Shown one piece after another: positions 16,822 to 24,501 of a stretch of DNA of 34,930 nucleotides. A program made the position numbers and the translations under genes. The DNA lies in assembly GCA_028690725.1 (NCBI GenBank), contig JAQVAR010000002.1, positions 1 to 34,930 on the forward strand. The letters run 5' to 3'. Within the stretch, counting starts at the first letter, position 1. Each line of letters opens with the position of its first letter. The notes under the pieces are model-generated. The model was not told the DNA's origin. It saw only the letters and a program-made list of their open reading frames with translations, and did no database searches. This stretch comes from Candidatus Iainarchaeum sp. Its GTDB lineage: Archaea > Iainarchaeota > Iainarchaeia > Iainarchaeales > JAAZKV01.

Positions 16822-17022
16822 TTACTTACTAACCTTTTTTATTTTTTTTAAAATTAAATTTTTTTGCTTTCTACTAGTAAAAGTTTTTCCAAACCTTACT
16901 AAAATAGGATTAATATTATTCCATTTATTTTTAGGAAAAAAATTCTTCAAATCTTCTTCAATCTTTCTTGTATTTTTATTTTTTGTCCAACCAAGTTTTC
17001 TTGAAATATAAAAAACATGACA
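16822..17022 (-). pseudogene. Remnant C-terminus of an endonuclease III (nth) gene
   Basis: The minus strand encodes 65-66 residues with no start codon, ending TAA at 16824-16822. They align along their whole length with residues 139-203 of the complete Nth at 18056-18667. Matching blocks include KNxxxxIExDLKN, FPKN, VRFGK and RKxKNxIL; about half the residues are identical. Nothing N-terminal of the His after the catalytic Asp (VDTH) is present. The DNA is diverged from the intact copy and uses plainer AT-rich codons (AGA, ACT). It is a displaced gene tail rather than a recent tandem copy. The rest of 16723-17056 holds no gene. Confidence 0.88.
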
Positions 17023-18253
17023 TAATAATAAAAGTATTTTGGATTAAAATATTTTAATGAATGAAATAACTCTTGAAAAACTTAACAAAAAATCAACTAA
17101 AATAAGAGTTGAACTTAATAAAGATTTCTTGAAAAAATTAATGAATAAAGCATCAAATTCTAATCAACCACACACAAAAAACCAATTTATTAAAAAACTT
17201 GAACTTAAAAAATCTAATAAATATTGTTGTTCCACAATATATAGTTGGATGTATCATAATAACACAATTCCATTAGATAAACTAGGAATAATAGTAAAGG
17301 TATCTAAAACAGACTGGAAAATAGTTAATAAACTGCCAACTACCTTAAAATCTGGTTTTAGAGGCACTAAAATTAATCTTCATTTCCCAATAAAAGTAAA
17401 TGAGGAGCTTGGATCAATTGTCGGGCATATATTGGGAGACGGATCAATAGACAATAAATATCAACAAGTCTTTTATTCAAATTCAAACAAAGACTTATTA
17501 AGAGAATTTTCTAAAAATATGAAAAAAGTATTTAACACCAAACCACGCATATGGATGCAAAAAACAGCTACTTTTGAAGGGCAAACAAGATGGGAAAAAA
17601 GATTAAATTCAATAAATGAGTTAAAACATAAAAGAAACTGCGGATTATTTTATCCAACAATTTGTGGAGTGATATTAAATAATTATTTTGGAACTTTTGC
17701 AATTGGAAAAAACAAGAAAATAACCAACGAAATAATTAATTGCCCAAAAGAATTTAAAAAAGGATTTGTACGTGCATTTTACGATGATGAATGCACAATT
17801 GGGGACAAAAGTATTAGAGTTTTTCAAGACCAATATGAAATTCTAAAAGAAATAAAAAATATGTTAATTGAATTTGAAATACTCTCACAACCAATTAAAA
17901 CAACTATTAAAAAAAATAAAGAAAGATTTTATTTTGATATATTTAGAAAAAGTAATTTAAAATTGTTCTATTCAAATATTGGGCTTATTTCGTCACAAAA
18001 AAAGAAAAAATTAAAAAAAATAGTAAATAAAAAACCACATGGGAACGACAAATAATTATTTTATTTTTTTAATACAATCTAAAATCTTATTTTTCTCTTT
18101 TCTATTAGTATAAGACTTACCAAAACGCACAACAACAGGGTTTACTAATCGCCAATAATTTTTAGGAAACAAATTTTTTAAATCCCGTTCAATCACAACG
18201 GGGTTTTTATGTTTACTCCAATTTAAATATTGCGACACGTAACTTAGATGCGT
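17020..18253. mobile_element. Homing-endonuclease element replacing the 3' end of nth
   Basis: On the minus strand the order is intact nth, an antisense LAGLIDADG endonuclease gene, then an orphan nth tail. The tail begins where the VDTH codons end. The likely element runs from the VDTH region of nth (about 18253) to the same point in the remnant (about 17020), 1.2 kb. It would comprise a replacement nth 3' end plus the endonuclease gene. The boundaries are inferred from protein alignment and may be off by tens of bases. By analogy, some prophages restore the host gene they enter. Confidence 0.6.
17057..18055 (+). CDS. LAGLIDADG homing endonuclease
   Basis: This 332-residue, free-standing double-motif LAGLIDADG endonuclease has P1 at 118-129 (LGSIVGHILGDG, acidic D128) and P2 at about 236-245 (GFVRAFYDDE). 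The N-terminal 100 residues are basic and include a possible helix-turn-helix (STIYSWMYHNNTIPLDKL), likely extra DNA binding. Such enzymes cut one long site in a conserved gene so that the gene carrying them is copied into it. The ATG at 17057 follows an AT-rich leader. Its TAA touches the nth stop with no base between, in convergent orientation. It is antisense to nth, so it is not an intein. Both catalytic acids are present, so it may be active. Confidence 0.92.
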   Translation: MNEITLEKLNKKSTKIRVELNKDFLKKLMNKASNSNQPHTKNQFIKKLELKKSNKYCCSTIYSWMYHNNTIPLDKLGIIVKVSKTDWKIVNKLPTTLKSGFRGTKINLHFPIKVNEELGSIVGHILGDGSIDNKYQQVFYSNSNKDLLREFSKNMKKVFNTKPRIWMQKTATFEGQTRWEKRLNSINELKHKRNCGLFYPTICGVILNNYFGTFAIGKNKKITNEIINCPKEFKKGFVRAFYDDECTIGDKSIRVFQDQYEILKEIKNMLIEFEILSQPIKTTIKKNKERFYFDIFRKSNLKLFYSNIGLISSQKKKKLKKIVNKKPHGNDK

Positions 18254-18667
18254 ATCCACCCCAATAGTATCTTTTCCTTTTTCCGACAAAAAAACATTAG
18301 CGGTTTTTCTTCCCACCCCTGGCAAATTAATTAATTTATTAAAATCCATTGGAACTTTGCAATCATAATCTTTTAACAAAATTTTGGCACAATTAATAAC
18401 GTTTTTTGCTTTTGTTTTATTATAATTAAGACTCTTAAAAACTTTTAGAACATCAAAATAATTTGCTTTAGAAAGTTTTTTTAAAGTAGAATATTTTTTA
18501 AACAAAGAATTCGCAACAATAATAGTTGTCTCATCCCTTGATTGAGCAGACATTATTATAGAAACTAATATTTTCCAATCAGAATCCCATTCCTCTGCAG
18601 CAAGACGCATTTTTAAAGATTTTTTTCTCAAAAATTCTAACTGTAATAACACTTTTTTTTTATCCAT
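18056..18667 (-). CDS. nth: Endonuclease III-like DNA glycosylase lacking the Fe-S loop
   Basis: Nth removes oxidised pyrimidines and nicks abasic DNA in base excision repair. The 203-residue protein has the helix-hairpin-helix LPGVGRKTANVFL with catalytic Lys121, and catalytic Asp138 in VDTH. The four-Cys 4Fe-4S loop that normally closes the protein is absent; after VRFGKSY the chain ends in a short basic helix with one Cys. The same holds for the remnant copy, so the loss predates the duplication. The C-terminal third seems to use more C/G-ending codons (ACG, GTG, CGG) than the N-terminal part, compatible with a chimera. The start is ATG at 18667. Confidence 0.9.
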   Translation of the reverse strand: MDKKKVLLQLEFLRKKSLKMRLAAEEWDSDWKILVSIIMSAQSRDETTIIVANSLFKKYSTLKKLSKANYFDVLKVFKSLNYNKTKAKNVINCAKILLKDYDCKVPMDFNKLINLPGVGRKTANVFLSEKGKDTIGVDTHLSYVSQYLNWSKHKNPVVIERDLKNLFPKNYWRLVNPVVVRFGKSYTNRKEKNKILDCIKKIK

Positions 18668-18780
18668 AAAAACACTATTTTTAATTATTTATTTTCAATT
18701 AAATTGTTAACCAATTCATTTTTTTCCATAAAATAATTTGAAACAAGGCTCTTTTAATTTTTCCTAAAAACAATATTTTA

Positions 18781-19548
18781 ATGAATAATGAAAAAAAAGA
18801 AAAACTTGTTCAAAAATTATATGAAAAATATCCTTACCCAAACAGAGGTAAAAAAAACAGAGAAGAATTATTGAAGTATGGAAAATGGGTTTCTAATATT
18901 TTTGGCGAAAAAACAGATTTTTGGAGTGGAAAAAAAGTTTTAGAATTGGGTTGTGGAACTGGAGAATTAGCTAATAGTCTAGCAATTTTTGGAGCAAAAA
19001 TAAAAGCGATTGATTTTAGTGAGAATTCAATAAGAGAAGCAAAAAAACTTTCAAAAAAGATTGGTAATCAAGAAACTGTTTTTTTGAAAAAAAATATTTT
19101 AGAAATTGAATTTGAAGAAAAATTTGACGTTGTTATTGCTTTGGGTTCATTACACCACACAATAAATGCAAGAAAAGGATTTGATATTGCTTATAAACAT
19201 TGTAAAAAAAATGGTTTGATAATAATTGGTTTGTATAACAAATATTCTAGGTTTAGACACAGAGTAAAAAGAGTTATCTTATTTTTATTTGCAGGAAATG
19301 ATTTTGAGAAAAGAATTAGTCTTGGAAAAAAAATTTTTGGAGGAAAAAATATTTATTGGTGTGCTGACAAATACGGGCAAGTACATGAAAGTTATCATAG
19401 TGTAAGTGAAGTATTAAAATGGTTTAAAAAAAATAAAATTGAATTTGTAGCATCAAAACCAAAATTTGTTTCACCAATAATTGATGAATTAAAATGGTTA
19501 TTAAGAAAAGAAAATGCTTTTTTTGTAATGATTGGTAGAAAGATATAA
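18781..19548 (+). CDS. Class I SAM-dependent methyltransferase
   Basis: This 255-residue methyltransferase has motif I VLELGCGTGELANSLA (53-68), an acidic motif II at AIDFSENSI and a motif IV-like VIALGSLHHT. The N-terminal KLYEKYPYPNRG is typical of a widespread methyltransferase group of unknown substrate. The C-terminal half carries a basic patch (RFRHRVKRVILF) that could be amphipathic. The start is ATG at 18781. No co-transcribed partner indicates the substrate; small molecules, lipids or protein are all possible. Confidence 0.85.
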   Translation: MNNEKKEKLVQKLYEKYPYPNRGKKNREELLKYGKWVSNIFGEKTDFWSGKKVLELGCGTGELANSLAIFGAKIKAIDFSENSIREAKKLSKKIGNQETVFLKKNILEIEFEEKFDVVIALGSLHHTINARKGFDIAYKHCKKNGLIIIGLYNKYSRFRHRVKRVILFLFAGNDFEKRISLGKKIFGGKNIYWCADKYGQVHESYHSVSEVLKWFKKNKIEFVASKPKFVSPIIDELKWLLRKENAFFVMIGRKI

Positions 19549-19647
19549 AGAGATTAATTATATTAATTGGTTTGAATTCCAAACTAGTAATAATTAATTA
19601 TTAATGAAAATTAATGGTTACAGATGCATATTAAAGGTATGTGAAAA

Positions 19648-19723
19648 GAACAAGGGGTGTAATCTGGTCCGGTTTGGACTTCTATCCCAACAGATAGTAT
19701 TTGTAAGACACCCCCTCTGTTCC
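19648..19723 (+). ncRNA. Structured GC-rich RNA candidate
   Basis: This GC-rich island closes on itself. GGGGTGT (19654-19660) pairs perfectly with ACACCCC (19708-19714), and GAACA (19648-19652) with TGTTC (19718-19722). Inside are hairpins GTCC/GGAC (19667-19679) and CTATC/GATAG (19682-19697), giving a three-way junction. An alternative pairing ATCTG/CAGAT (19662-19666 with 19691-19695) excludes the second hairpin, as in a switch. Loop bases TTGG and CCAA could also pair. An AAAAAGCTTTTTTT end follows, supporting the plus strand. It lacks a T arm and is not a tRNA; no family was recognised. It is either a stand-alone RNA or the leader of the glutaredoxin-like gene 86 nt on. The rest of 19549-19809 shows no gene. 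Confidence 0.6.
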
Positions 19724-19737
19724 AAAAAGCTTTTTTT
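19724..19737 (+). terminator. Terminator after the structured RNA
   Basis: AAAAAGCTTTTT is self-complementary and runs into seven T residues, directly downstream of the closing stem of the RNA candidate. Oligo-T of this length ends transcription in archaea. If efficient, it separates the RNA from the next gene. Confidence 0.45.
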
Positions 19738-19809
19738 ATAAAAATCATTTTTTTTCTTTTTGAAAAGGTTTTTTAAAACAAAGCTTTCTTATTGTTTTGG
19801 TGATAATTT

Positions 19810-20055
19810 ATGAGTATAATAGTATATTCTACAAGTACTTGTCCATTTTGTAATTTAGCAGAAGAATGGTTGAAAGAAAAAAAAATTGTTTTTCAAAAAA
19901 TCAATGTTGGAATTGATCAAGAAAAAGCAAAAGAAATGATTGAAAAAAGTGGACAAATGGGAGTACCCGTAATTGATGTTGAAGGAATAATAATAATTGG
20001 TTTTGACAAACCAAAATTAGAAGAAGCATTAAAAGAAAAAGGATTTTTGAAATAA
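19810..20055 (+). CDS. Glutaredoxin/NrdH-like redox protein
   Basis: This 81-residue thioredoxin-fold protein has the active site CPFC (C11, C14) and a cis-Pro segment GVPVID, matching NrdH/glutaredoxin-like proteins in length and pattern. It would carry dithiol reducing power to partners such as ribonucleotide reductase. The ATG at 19810 has a clear GGTGAT site upstream (19799-19804). The structured RNA at 19648-19723 lies in front of it and could control it. The thioredoxin-reductase homologue at 15356 is a candidate reductant. Confidence 0.9.
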   Translation: MSIIVYSTSTCPFCNLAEEWLKEKKIVFQKINVGIDQEKAKEMIEKSGQMGVPVIDVEGIIIIGFDKPKLEEALKEKGFLK

Positions 20056-20064
20056 AAATTCTTA

Positions 20065-20493
20065 TTATTTTTTTATTTTATTATAAAAAAATTTTTCATA
20101 AGCCATTCCAACAAGCATTAAAAAAATTAGAAAAAACAACCATTTTTTCCAATCAATAACTTCAACTAAACCAATAAAATCAAAAATATAAAATATAATA
20201 ACTATTGATAACCAAATAACAAAACCTTTTAACAAACCTTTTTTCCACCAAACATTTTTGAACAAACCTTTACTTCTTAAATGATTTGAAACAGGCAATT
20301 CATTTTCATTAGAATCATCAAATTCAGAAGGAGAATCTTCGTCTGAAAACTCATCATTTTCATTAAAAGAATCATCCTCAATATCTTCTGAAGAATCAAT
20401 TTCATCAGATTCAATTGTTTTAAGCTCTCTATTAACACCATATCTAGCATATTTACTTTTATTAGAATTAATTTTTTTTAAAGATTTTACCAT
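20065..20493 (-). CDS. Acidic protein with two C-terminal membrane helices
   Basis: This 142-residue protein has a basic N-terminus (1-20) and a long disordered acidic stretch (about 28-68, rich in Asp, Glu, Ser and Asn). Two closely spaced membrane helices (about 88-108 and 114-132) and a lysine-rich end follow. No family was recognised. It is convergent with the glutaredoxin-like gene, 9 nt away, and lies downstream of scpA on the same strand with about 60 nt between, so co-transcription is possible. Confidence 0.7.
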   Translation of the reverse strand: MVKSLKKINSNKSKYARYGVNRELKTIESDEIDSSEDIEDDSFNENDEFSDEDSPSEFDDSNENELPVSNHLRSKGLFKNVWWKKGLLKGFVIWLSIVIIFYIFDFIGLVEVIDWKKWLFFLIFLMLVGMAYEKFFYNKIKK

Positions 20494-20554
20494 AATAAGA
20501 ATTGTAAGAAAGAAGTATTTAATTCTTATGTTAGTTCAGAAAAAACAAAAAATA

Positions 20555-21307
20555 TTAATTAACTTTTTCATTATTAGAAATAGAAATTATCTTTACAAAA
20601 ATATCCCCAAAAAATTCTTCTTGATATACAAGAATTTTTCCAGAGTTCATTAAAAACAAAACAGGCAAAAAAGTATTAATTATTGTTTCATTATCTTTTC
20701 TATTCAATAAAGAATTAAACATTACTAACCCTTGGCTATCAACTTTTTGTTTTATTAAATCTAATACTTCTTCCAACCTTTTTTCTATAGAAATAGTATC
20801 AAAATTAAATTCCATTTTTGGAATATCCCTAAAAGAACTTTTTGAAGGAGTAGTATTTTGAATTATTCCTTCAATACTCTCAACTAATTCATCCAAAGAT
20901 ATTCTACCCTCACGCATTGAACGAGACGCCATCAAATCAGGAATTTCTTCAAGCAAATGAATTTTTTGTTCTTCAGTTAAAACATTATTATCATCAACAT
21001 CATCATCAATACTACTTAATTTCAAATAACGACTCTTTGTTTTAACTAAAATAGCACAAGCAAGTATTGCATTTGCAGGAACATGCAAAGAACAAGTATC
21101 CAAATTATTTATTTTTTCAATATATTTTTCAGTCAACAAAGAAACATCAATATCCCAAGGATTCATCTTATTACTTTTAACCAAATCAATAAGAATTGTT
21201 TTCCAAGCGGGTTGTTCAATTAAATCAACTAAATCAATTTTAGAATAATCTCTCTCATATTCAATATCCTCTTGTAAGTTAGAATCAATAATAGGCAAAC
21301 TAGGCAT
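20555..21307 (-). CDS. scpA: Segregation and condensation protein A (kleisin)
   Basis: ScpA is the kleisin that bridges SMC heads in chromosome condensation. The protein of about 250 residues has the family N-terminal segment PAWKTILIDLVKSNKMNPWDID, the LACAILVKTKSRYL helix and a C-terminal winged-helix region ending in EEFFGDIFVKI. ATG 21307 is preferred over a TTG three codons upstream. A TATA-like AAAAATATAAA about 29 nt before it suggests a leaderless transcript. Neither smc nor scpB is in the window. It is divergent from the KaiC-like gene. Confidence 0.9.
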   Translation of the reverse strand: MPSLPIIDSNLQEDIEYERDYSKIDLVDLIEQPAWKTILIDLVKSNKMNPWDIDVSLLTEKYIEKINNLDTCSLHVPANAILACAILVKTKSRYLKLSSIDDDVDDNNVLTEEQKIHLLEEIPDLMASRSMREGRISLDELVESIEGIIQNTTPSKSSFRDIPKMEFNFDTISIEKRLEEVLDLIKQKVDSQGLVMFNSLLNRKDNETIINTFLPVLFLMNSGKILVYQEEFFGDIFVKIISISNNEKVN

Positions 21308-21372
21308 AATTAACAAAGTATATGAAGAAGTTTATATTTTTTTCCAAAAGACAAAAAAATACAAGAAACACT

Positions 21373-21380
21373 TAAATATA
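21373..21380 (+). promoter_or_regulatory. TATA box of the KaiC-like gene
   Basis: TAAATATA lies about 50 nt before the ATG at 21426. Transcription starting about 25 nt downstream would give a short leader that includes the GGTGG ribosome site at 21417-21421. A second AT stretch (AATATAAATA, 21391-21400) is an alternative box. Confidence 0.4.
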
Positions 21381-21425
21381 AGTAAAACTTAATATAAATA
21401 GAAAAATTTGTTTAAAGGTGGTTTA

Positions 21426-22136
21426 ATGGAAAAAACAAAAACCGGAATACCTGGATTGGATGATCTACTGAATGGAGGAATACCAACCGGAAGTAACGTA
21501 TTAATAGCAGGAGGAGCAGGAACAGGAAAAACAATATTAACAACACAATACTTATACAATGGAGCAACACAATTTGGAGAAGCAGGATTATTCGTAACAT
21601 TAGAAGGAAATATAAGAGACATAAGTTGGAATATGGAAAGTTTCCAATGGGATATTAAAACACTACAAGAACAAAAATTAATGACTATTTACAGAATTAA
21701 TTTAGACTATTTAAAAGACAGAACAATGATAGAAGAAAGAATACAAGAACAATTAATGGAAATTGAAAAAGAAGTAAAAGAAATAAATGCAAAAAGATTA
21801 GTAGTTGATTCAACAACAGTTCTTGGGGCATATTTAGATTCAAGCATACTAAGAACAACATTATTCAAATTTTCAGACAGACTAAAAGAAATGGGTTGCA
21901 CAACAATGCTAACCACTGAAACACAACCAACAAAAACATCCTTTTCAGCATTCGGAGTAGAAGAATTTGTAGCAGATGGAATAATAGCACTATATTTCAC
22001 ACCCCCAAACAGAAGTATTTTTGTTAGAAAAATGAGAGGAACAAAACACGATAAAGACCCACACCCATTAGACATAAATGAAATGGGAATAACAATAAAT
22101 TCAAGAGACAAAATAATTTGGGAAGCAATCAAATAA
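21426..22136 (+). CDS. KaiC/RadA-like ATPase (single domain)
   Basis: This protein of about 236 residues is a single-domain KaiC-like ATPase. It opens TGIPGLDDLLNGGIPTGSN, then the Walker A GGAGTGKT (29-36), catalytic Glu60 in FVTLEGN and Walker B LVVDS (125-129). It ends with the KMRGTKHD segment typical of these proteins. Archaeal single-domain KaiC homologues are signalling ATPases, some tied to motility control. The frame extends to a TTG at 21408, but ATG 21426 with GGTGG four bases before it is clearly the start. The gene is monocistronic. Confidence 0.92.
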   Translation: MEKTKTGIPGLDDLLNGGIPTGSNVLIAGGAGTGKTILTTQYLYNGATQFGEAGLFVTLEGNIRDISWNMESFQWDIKTLQEQKLMTIYRINLDYLKDRTMIEERIQEQLMEIEKEVKEINAKRLVVDSTTVLGAYLDSSILRTTLFKFSDRLKEMGCTTMLTTETQPTKTSFSAFGVEEFVADGIIALYFTPPNRSIFVRKMRGTKHDKDPHPLDINEMGITINSRDKIIWEAIK

Positions 22137-22196
22137 CCAAATTCGAAAAACAAAAAAATACACAAAAATAAAAGCTTTTATAAGCAAATAATTATC

Positions 22197-22850
22197 ATGA
22201 AGATAACTAAATTTGCACAATCATGTATTATGATTCAAACTAAGGGTGAAAAAATACTAGTTGATCCTGGAGTTATTAGCCTTAGTGAAGAAATAATTGC
22301 AAAATGGAAAAACCCAGATGCCATCCTAATTACTCATAAACATTCAGATCACTGTGATATTAATTCAATACAAAAAATACGTGGAGAAAATACAAAAATT
22401 TATACAAGTAAAGAAGTTCTAAAAACTTTTCCAGATTTAAAATCAGAAATTGTACAACCAGGTTATAAAATTTCTATTGGTGAAATTAATATCGAAGTTA
22501 CAAAAGCTGTTCATGGATACACTCCTTTCTTACAAGGAGGAAATGAAATTATTGAAAATTTAGGTTTTATTGTAGAGCGAGGAAAAAGAGTTTATTTTGT
22601 TGGAGACAGCATTGGTTTTAAGAACGAATACAAATGTGATATAATTTTTGTCCCAGTTTGTAATCATGGCCTTGTAATGGGTCCATTTGAAGCAGCATTG
22701 TTTGCAAAAGAAACAAATGCAAAACTTGTAATACCTTATCATACTGACAACCCAAAATATCCTGCTGAAATGAATAAAGTAAAAATTGAGTTCGAAAAAG
22801 CTGGGCTTAATTATAAAATTCTTCAAATTGGTGAAGAAATAGAATTTTAA
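22197..22850 (+). CDS. UlaG-like metallo-beta-lactamase-fold hydrolase
   Basis: This 217-residue MBL-fold hydrolase has metal-site THKHSDHCD (H47, H49, D51, H52), a third His in KAVHGY, Asp in VGDSIG and His in PYHTDNP. The compact size and the AQSCIMIQTKGEKILVDPG opening match the UlaG/YtkL-like branch rather than nucleases. The substrate is unknown. The start is ATG. It converges with adk, 16 nt away. Confidence 0.88.
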   Translation: MKITKFAQSCIMIQTKGEKILVDPGVISLSEEIIAKWKNPDAILITHKHSDHCDINSIQKIRGENTKIYTSKEVLKTFPDLKSEIVQPGYKISIGEINIEVTKAVHGYTPFLQGGNEIIENLGFIVERGKRVYFVGDSIGFKNEYKCDIIFVPVCNHGLVMGPFEAALFAKETNAKLVIPYHTDNPKYPAEMNKVKIEFEKAGLNYKILQIGEEIEF

Positions 22851-22866
22851 AAAAACCAAAGAAGAA

Positions 22867-23532
22867 CTATTCTAGTCCTTCTATTAATTTTTCTGCTGCT
22901 TCAATTGATTCTTGTGGTGGAACATTTCCATCATATGCTTTTAGCAATCCTTTTTCTTTATAATAATTAATTAAAGGAGCTGTTTTTTCATTATATTGAG
23001 CAAGCCTAGCCTTTATTGTTTCTGGTTTATCATCATCTCGTTGAAACAAATCTGCACCATCAACATCACACTTACCTTCAACTTTAGGAGGAACCGACAA
23101 AGTGTTGTAAATTTTTTTACATTTTGAACAAGTCCATCTACTTGATAATCTTTTTACAATATTTTCTTCACTTGATTCAATATTTATTACTGCTTTTAAT
23201 TCTTGTTCAATTCTTCCAAAAATATTTGCTAATTCATCCGCTTGTGGGACAGTTCTTGGAAAACCATCTAAAATAACTCCATTAAAATTTTCTTGTGATG
23301 AGAGTTCTTTTAATTTTAATTCAAGCATTTGAGCCATTTGCTCATCACTTATAAGTTCTCCACGATTAATTATTTCACCAAGTTCTTTTCCAAGTTCTGA
23401 ACCAGAAGAAACCTCTTCTCTAATTAAATCCCCTGTTGAAATTTGAACAAGAGAGTATTTTTTACTTACTGCTTGCGCAACAGTTCCTTTACCAGCACCA
23501 GGCGGCCCCAAAAAAATCAAATTCAAAACCAT
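22867..23532 (-). CDS. adk: Adenylate kinase with zinc-binding LID
   Basis: This enzyme interconverts ATP + AMP and 2 ADP. The 221-residue protein has the P-loop GPPGAGKGT (9-17), ISTGDLIREE, the DGFPRT segment (89-94) and a long LID with C135, C138, C155 and D158 (CSKC, CDVD) for zinc. This is the bacterial/long form, unlike the short archaeal adenylate kinase; bacterial ancestry is likely. The ATG is at 23532. Confidence 0.96.
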   Translation of the reverse strand: MVLNLIFLGPPGAGKGTVAQAVSKKYSLVQISTGDLIREEVSSGSELGKELGEIINRGELISDEQMAQMLELKLKELSSQENFNGVILDGFPRTVPQADELANIFGRIEQELKAVINIESSEENIVKRLSSRWTCSKCKKIYNTLSVPPKVEGKCDVDGADLFQRDDDKPETIKARLAQYNEKTAPLINYYKEKGLLKAYDGNVPPQESIEAAEKLIEGLE

Positions 23533-23579
23533 AACAAACTCAAAATAAATAAAACCTTTTTATTTAAAAAATGAACTCA

Positions 23580-23611
23580 AAGTGTCCTATAAATTGTGTT
23601 TTTATTATTTT
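23580..23611 (+). repeat. 32-bp inverted repeat, left copy
   Basis: This copy begins AAGTGTCCTATAAATTG and is the exact reverse complement of 25356-25387, all 32 bases. It overlaps the stop codon of the DUF63 gene and extends into its downstream side. The sequence is not low-complexity, so a chance match is unlikely. The two copies enclose 1.7 kb with two divergent genes. Confidence 0.93.
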
Positions 23612-24449
23612 ATATTATTCCTAATTTTAACAAACTTCCCAAACCCGTTGCTAACCCCAATATTATTATTATTATTTTTATAAATCCTATTTTATTTTTG
23701 TTTTTTGTTTCTTTTGCAAAATCATCCAAACTCCAACACAATAATATTGCAACAAATAGTTTTATCATAATGAAAAGAATTGGGTGTATTTTTATGAGTA
23801 TATTTGAGAATACGTGTTGTTCTGTAAATGAAAAAAAAGTAATTGCTATTGTTGAAGCAATACTATCAATTGCTTGACCAAGCACAATAAAATAATTTAA
23901 TTTGTCATCCAAAATTTTGTATTTGGCATATTTGTTAATTGTTTTTGTAACTATTGTTGTTATTATTATTATAAGTATTACAATCATTAAAAAACAAAAC
24001 CAATTATTATAATTTATTAAATTAAAGATAAAAGGAATTATTGTAATAATTACTCCAAAATAAAAAACTTTTTTGTAATCTAATTTCTTCCAAATTTTTC
24101 CAATCAACAAACCGATTATTACCATTGTAAATGTTAACACCCATATTCCAGGTGTAAAAAACCAAAATCCTAATTCTAATGGATTTGCAGTTTTTATTAT
24201 TCCTGGCAAAAACAATTTTCCAGCTTCTATTTGATGCATTATGACTCTTAATGACACTCCAAAAAAAATGTAAGGTATTATTGCAATAAAAAAATTTGAA
24301 TTAAATTTTATTTTTTTGTTTAGTAATTTGTATATTATTATACAAGCAATAATTAAAATTATTATAAAAATAATCGTATTTACTAAATTGTACCCTTGAA
24401 CACTCGGATTAGTTATTGGTTCCACAAAATATTTTTGAAAAAAATCCAT
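23610..24449 (-). CDS. DUF63 family membrane protein
   Basis: This archaeal polytopic membrane protein of unknown function has about 279 residues and seven or more helices. The family opening is visible (YFVEPITNPSVQGYNLVNT), as is IPYIFFGVSLRVIMHQIEAG and the polar LGQAIDSIAST in a later helix. ATG 24449 places the start at the usual family N-terminus; an in-frame ATG six codons upstream (24467) is possible. It is divergent from the trm5-like gene with about 50 nt between. Its stop lies in the left 32-bp inverted repeat. Confidence 0.88.
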   Translation of the reverse strand: MDFFQKYFVEPITNPSVQGYNLVNTIIFIIILIIACIIIYKLLNKKIKFNSNFFIAIIPYIFFGVSLRVIMHQIEAGKLFLPGIIKTANPLELGFWFFTPGIWVLTFTMVIIGLLIGKIWKKLDYKKVFYFGVIITIIPFIFNLINYNNWFCFLMIVILIIIITTIVTKTINKYAKYKILDDKLNYFIVLGQAIDSIASTIAITFFSFTEQHVFSNILIKIHPILFIMIKLFVAILLCWSLDDFAKETKNKNKIGFIKIIIIILGLATGLGSLLKLGII

Positions 24450-24501
24450 AAAAAAGTAACAAAGCATGTTTATTTAAGTTTTTGCAGATTTAATTGTTTT
24501 T

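Noticed and set aside
17057..18055. Intein or intron-encoded endonuclease within nth
   Set aside because: The gene is antisense to nth, no splicing motifs flank it, and the upstream nth copy is already complete.
19648..19723. A tRNA or permuted tRNA in the GC-rich island
   Set aside because: The 7-bp GGGGTGT/ACACCCC stem resembles an acceptor stem, but there is no T arm with a TTCRANY loop on either strand, and the inner hairpin loops have the wrong sizes.
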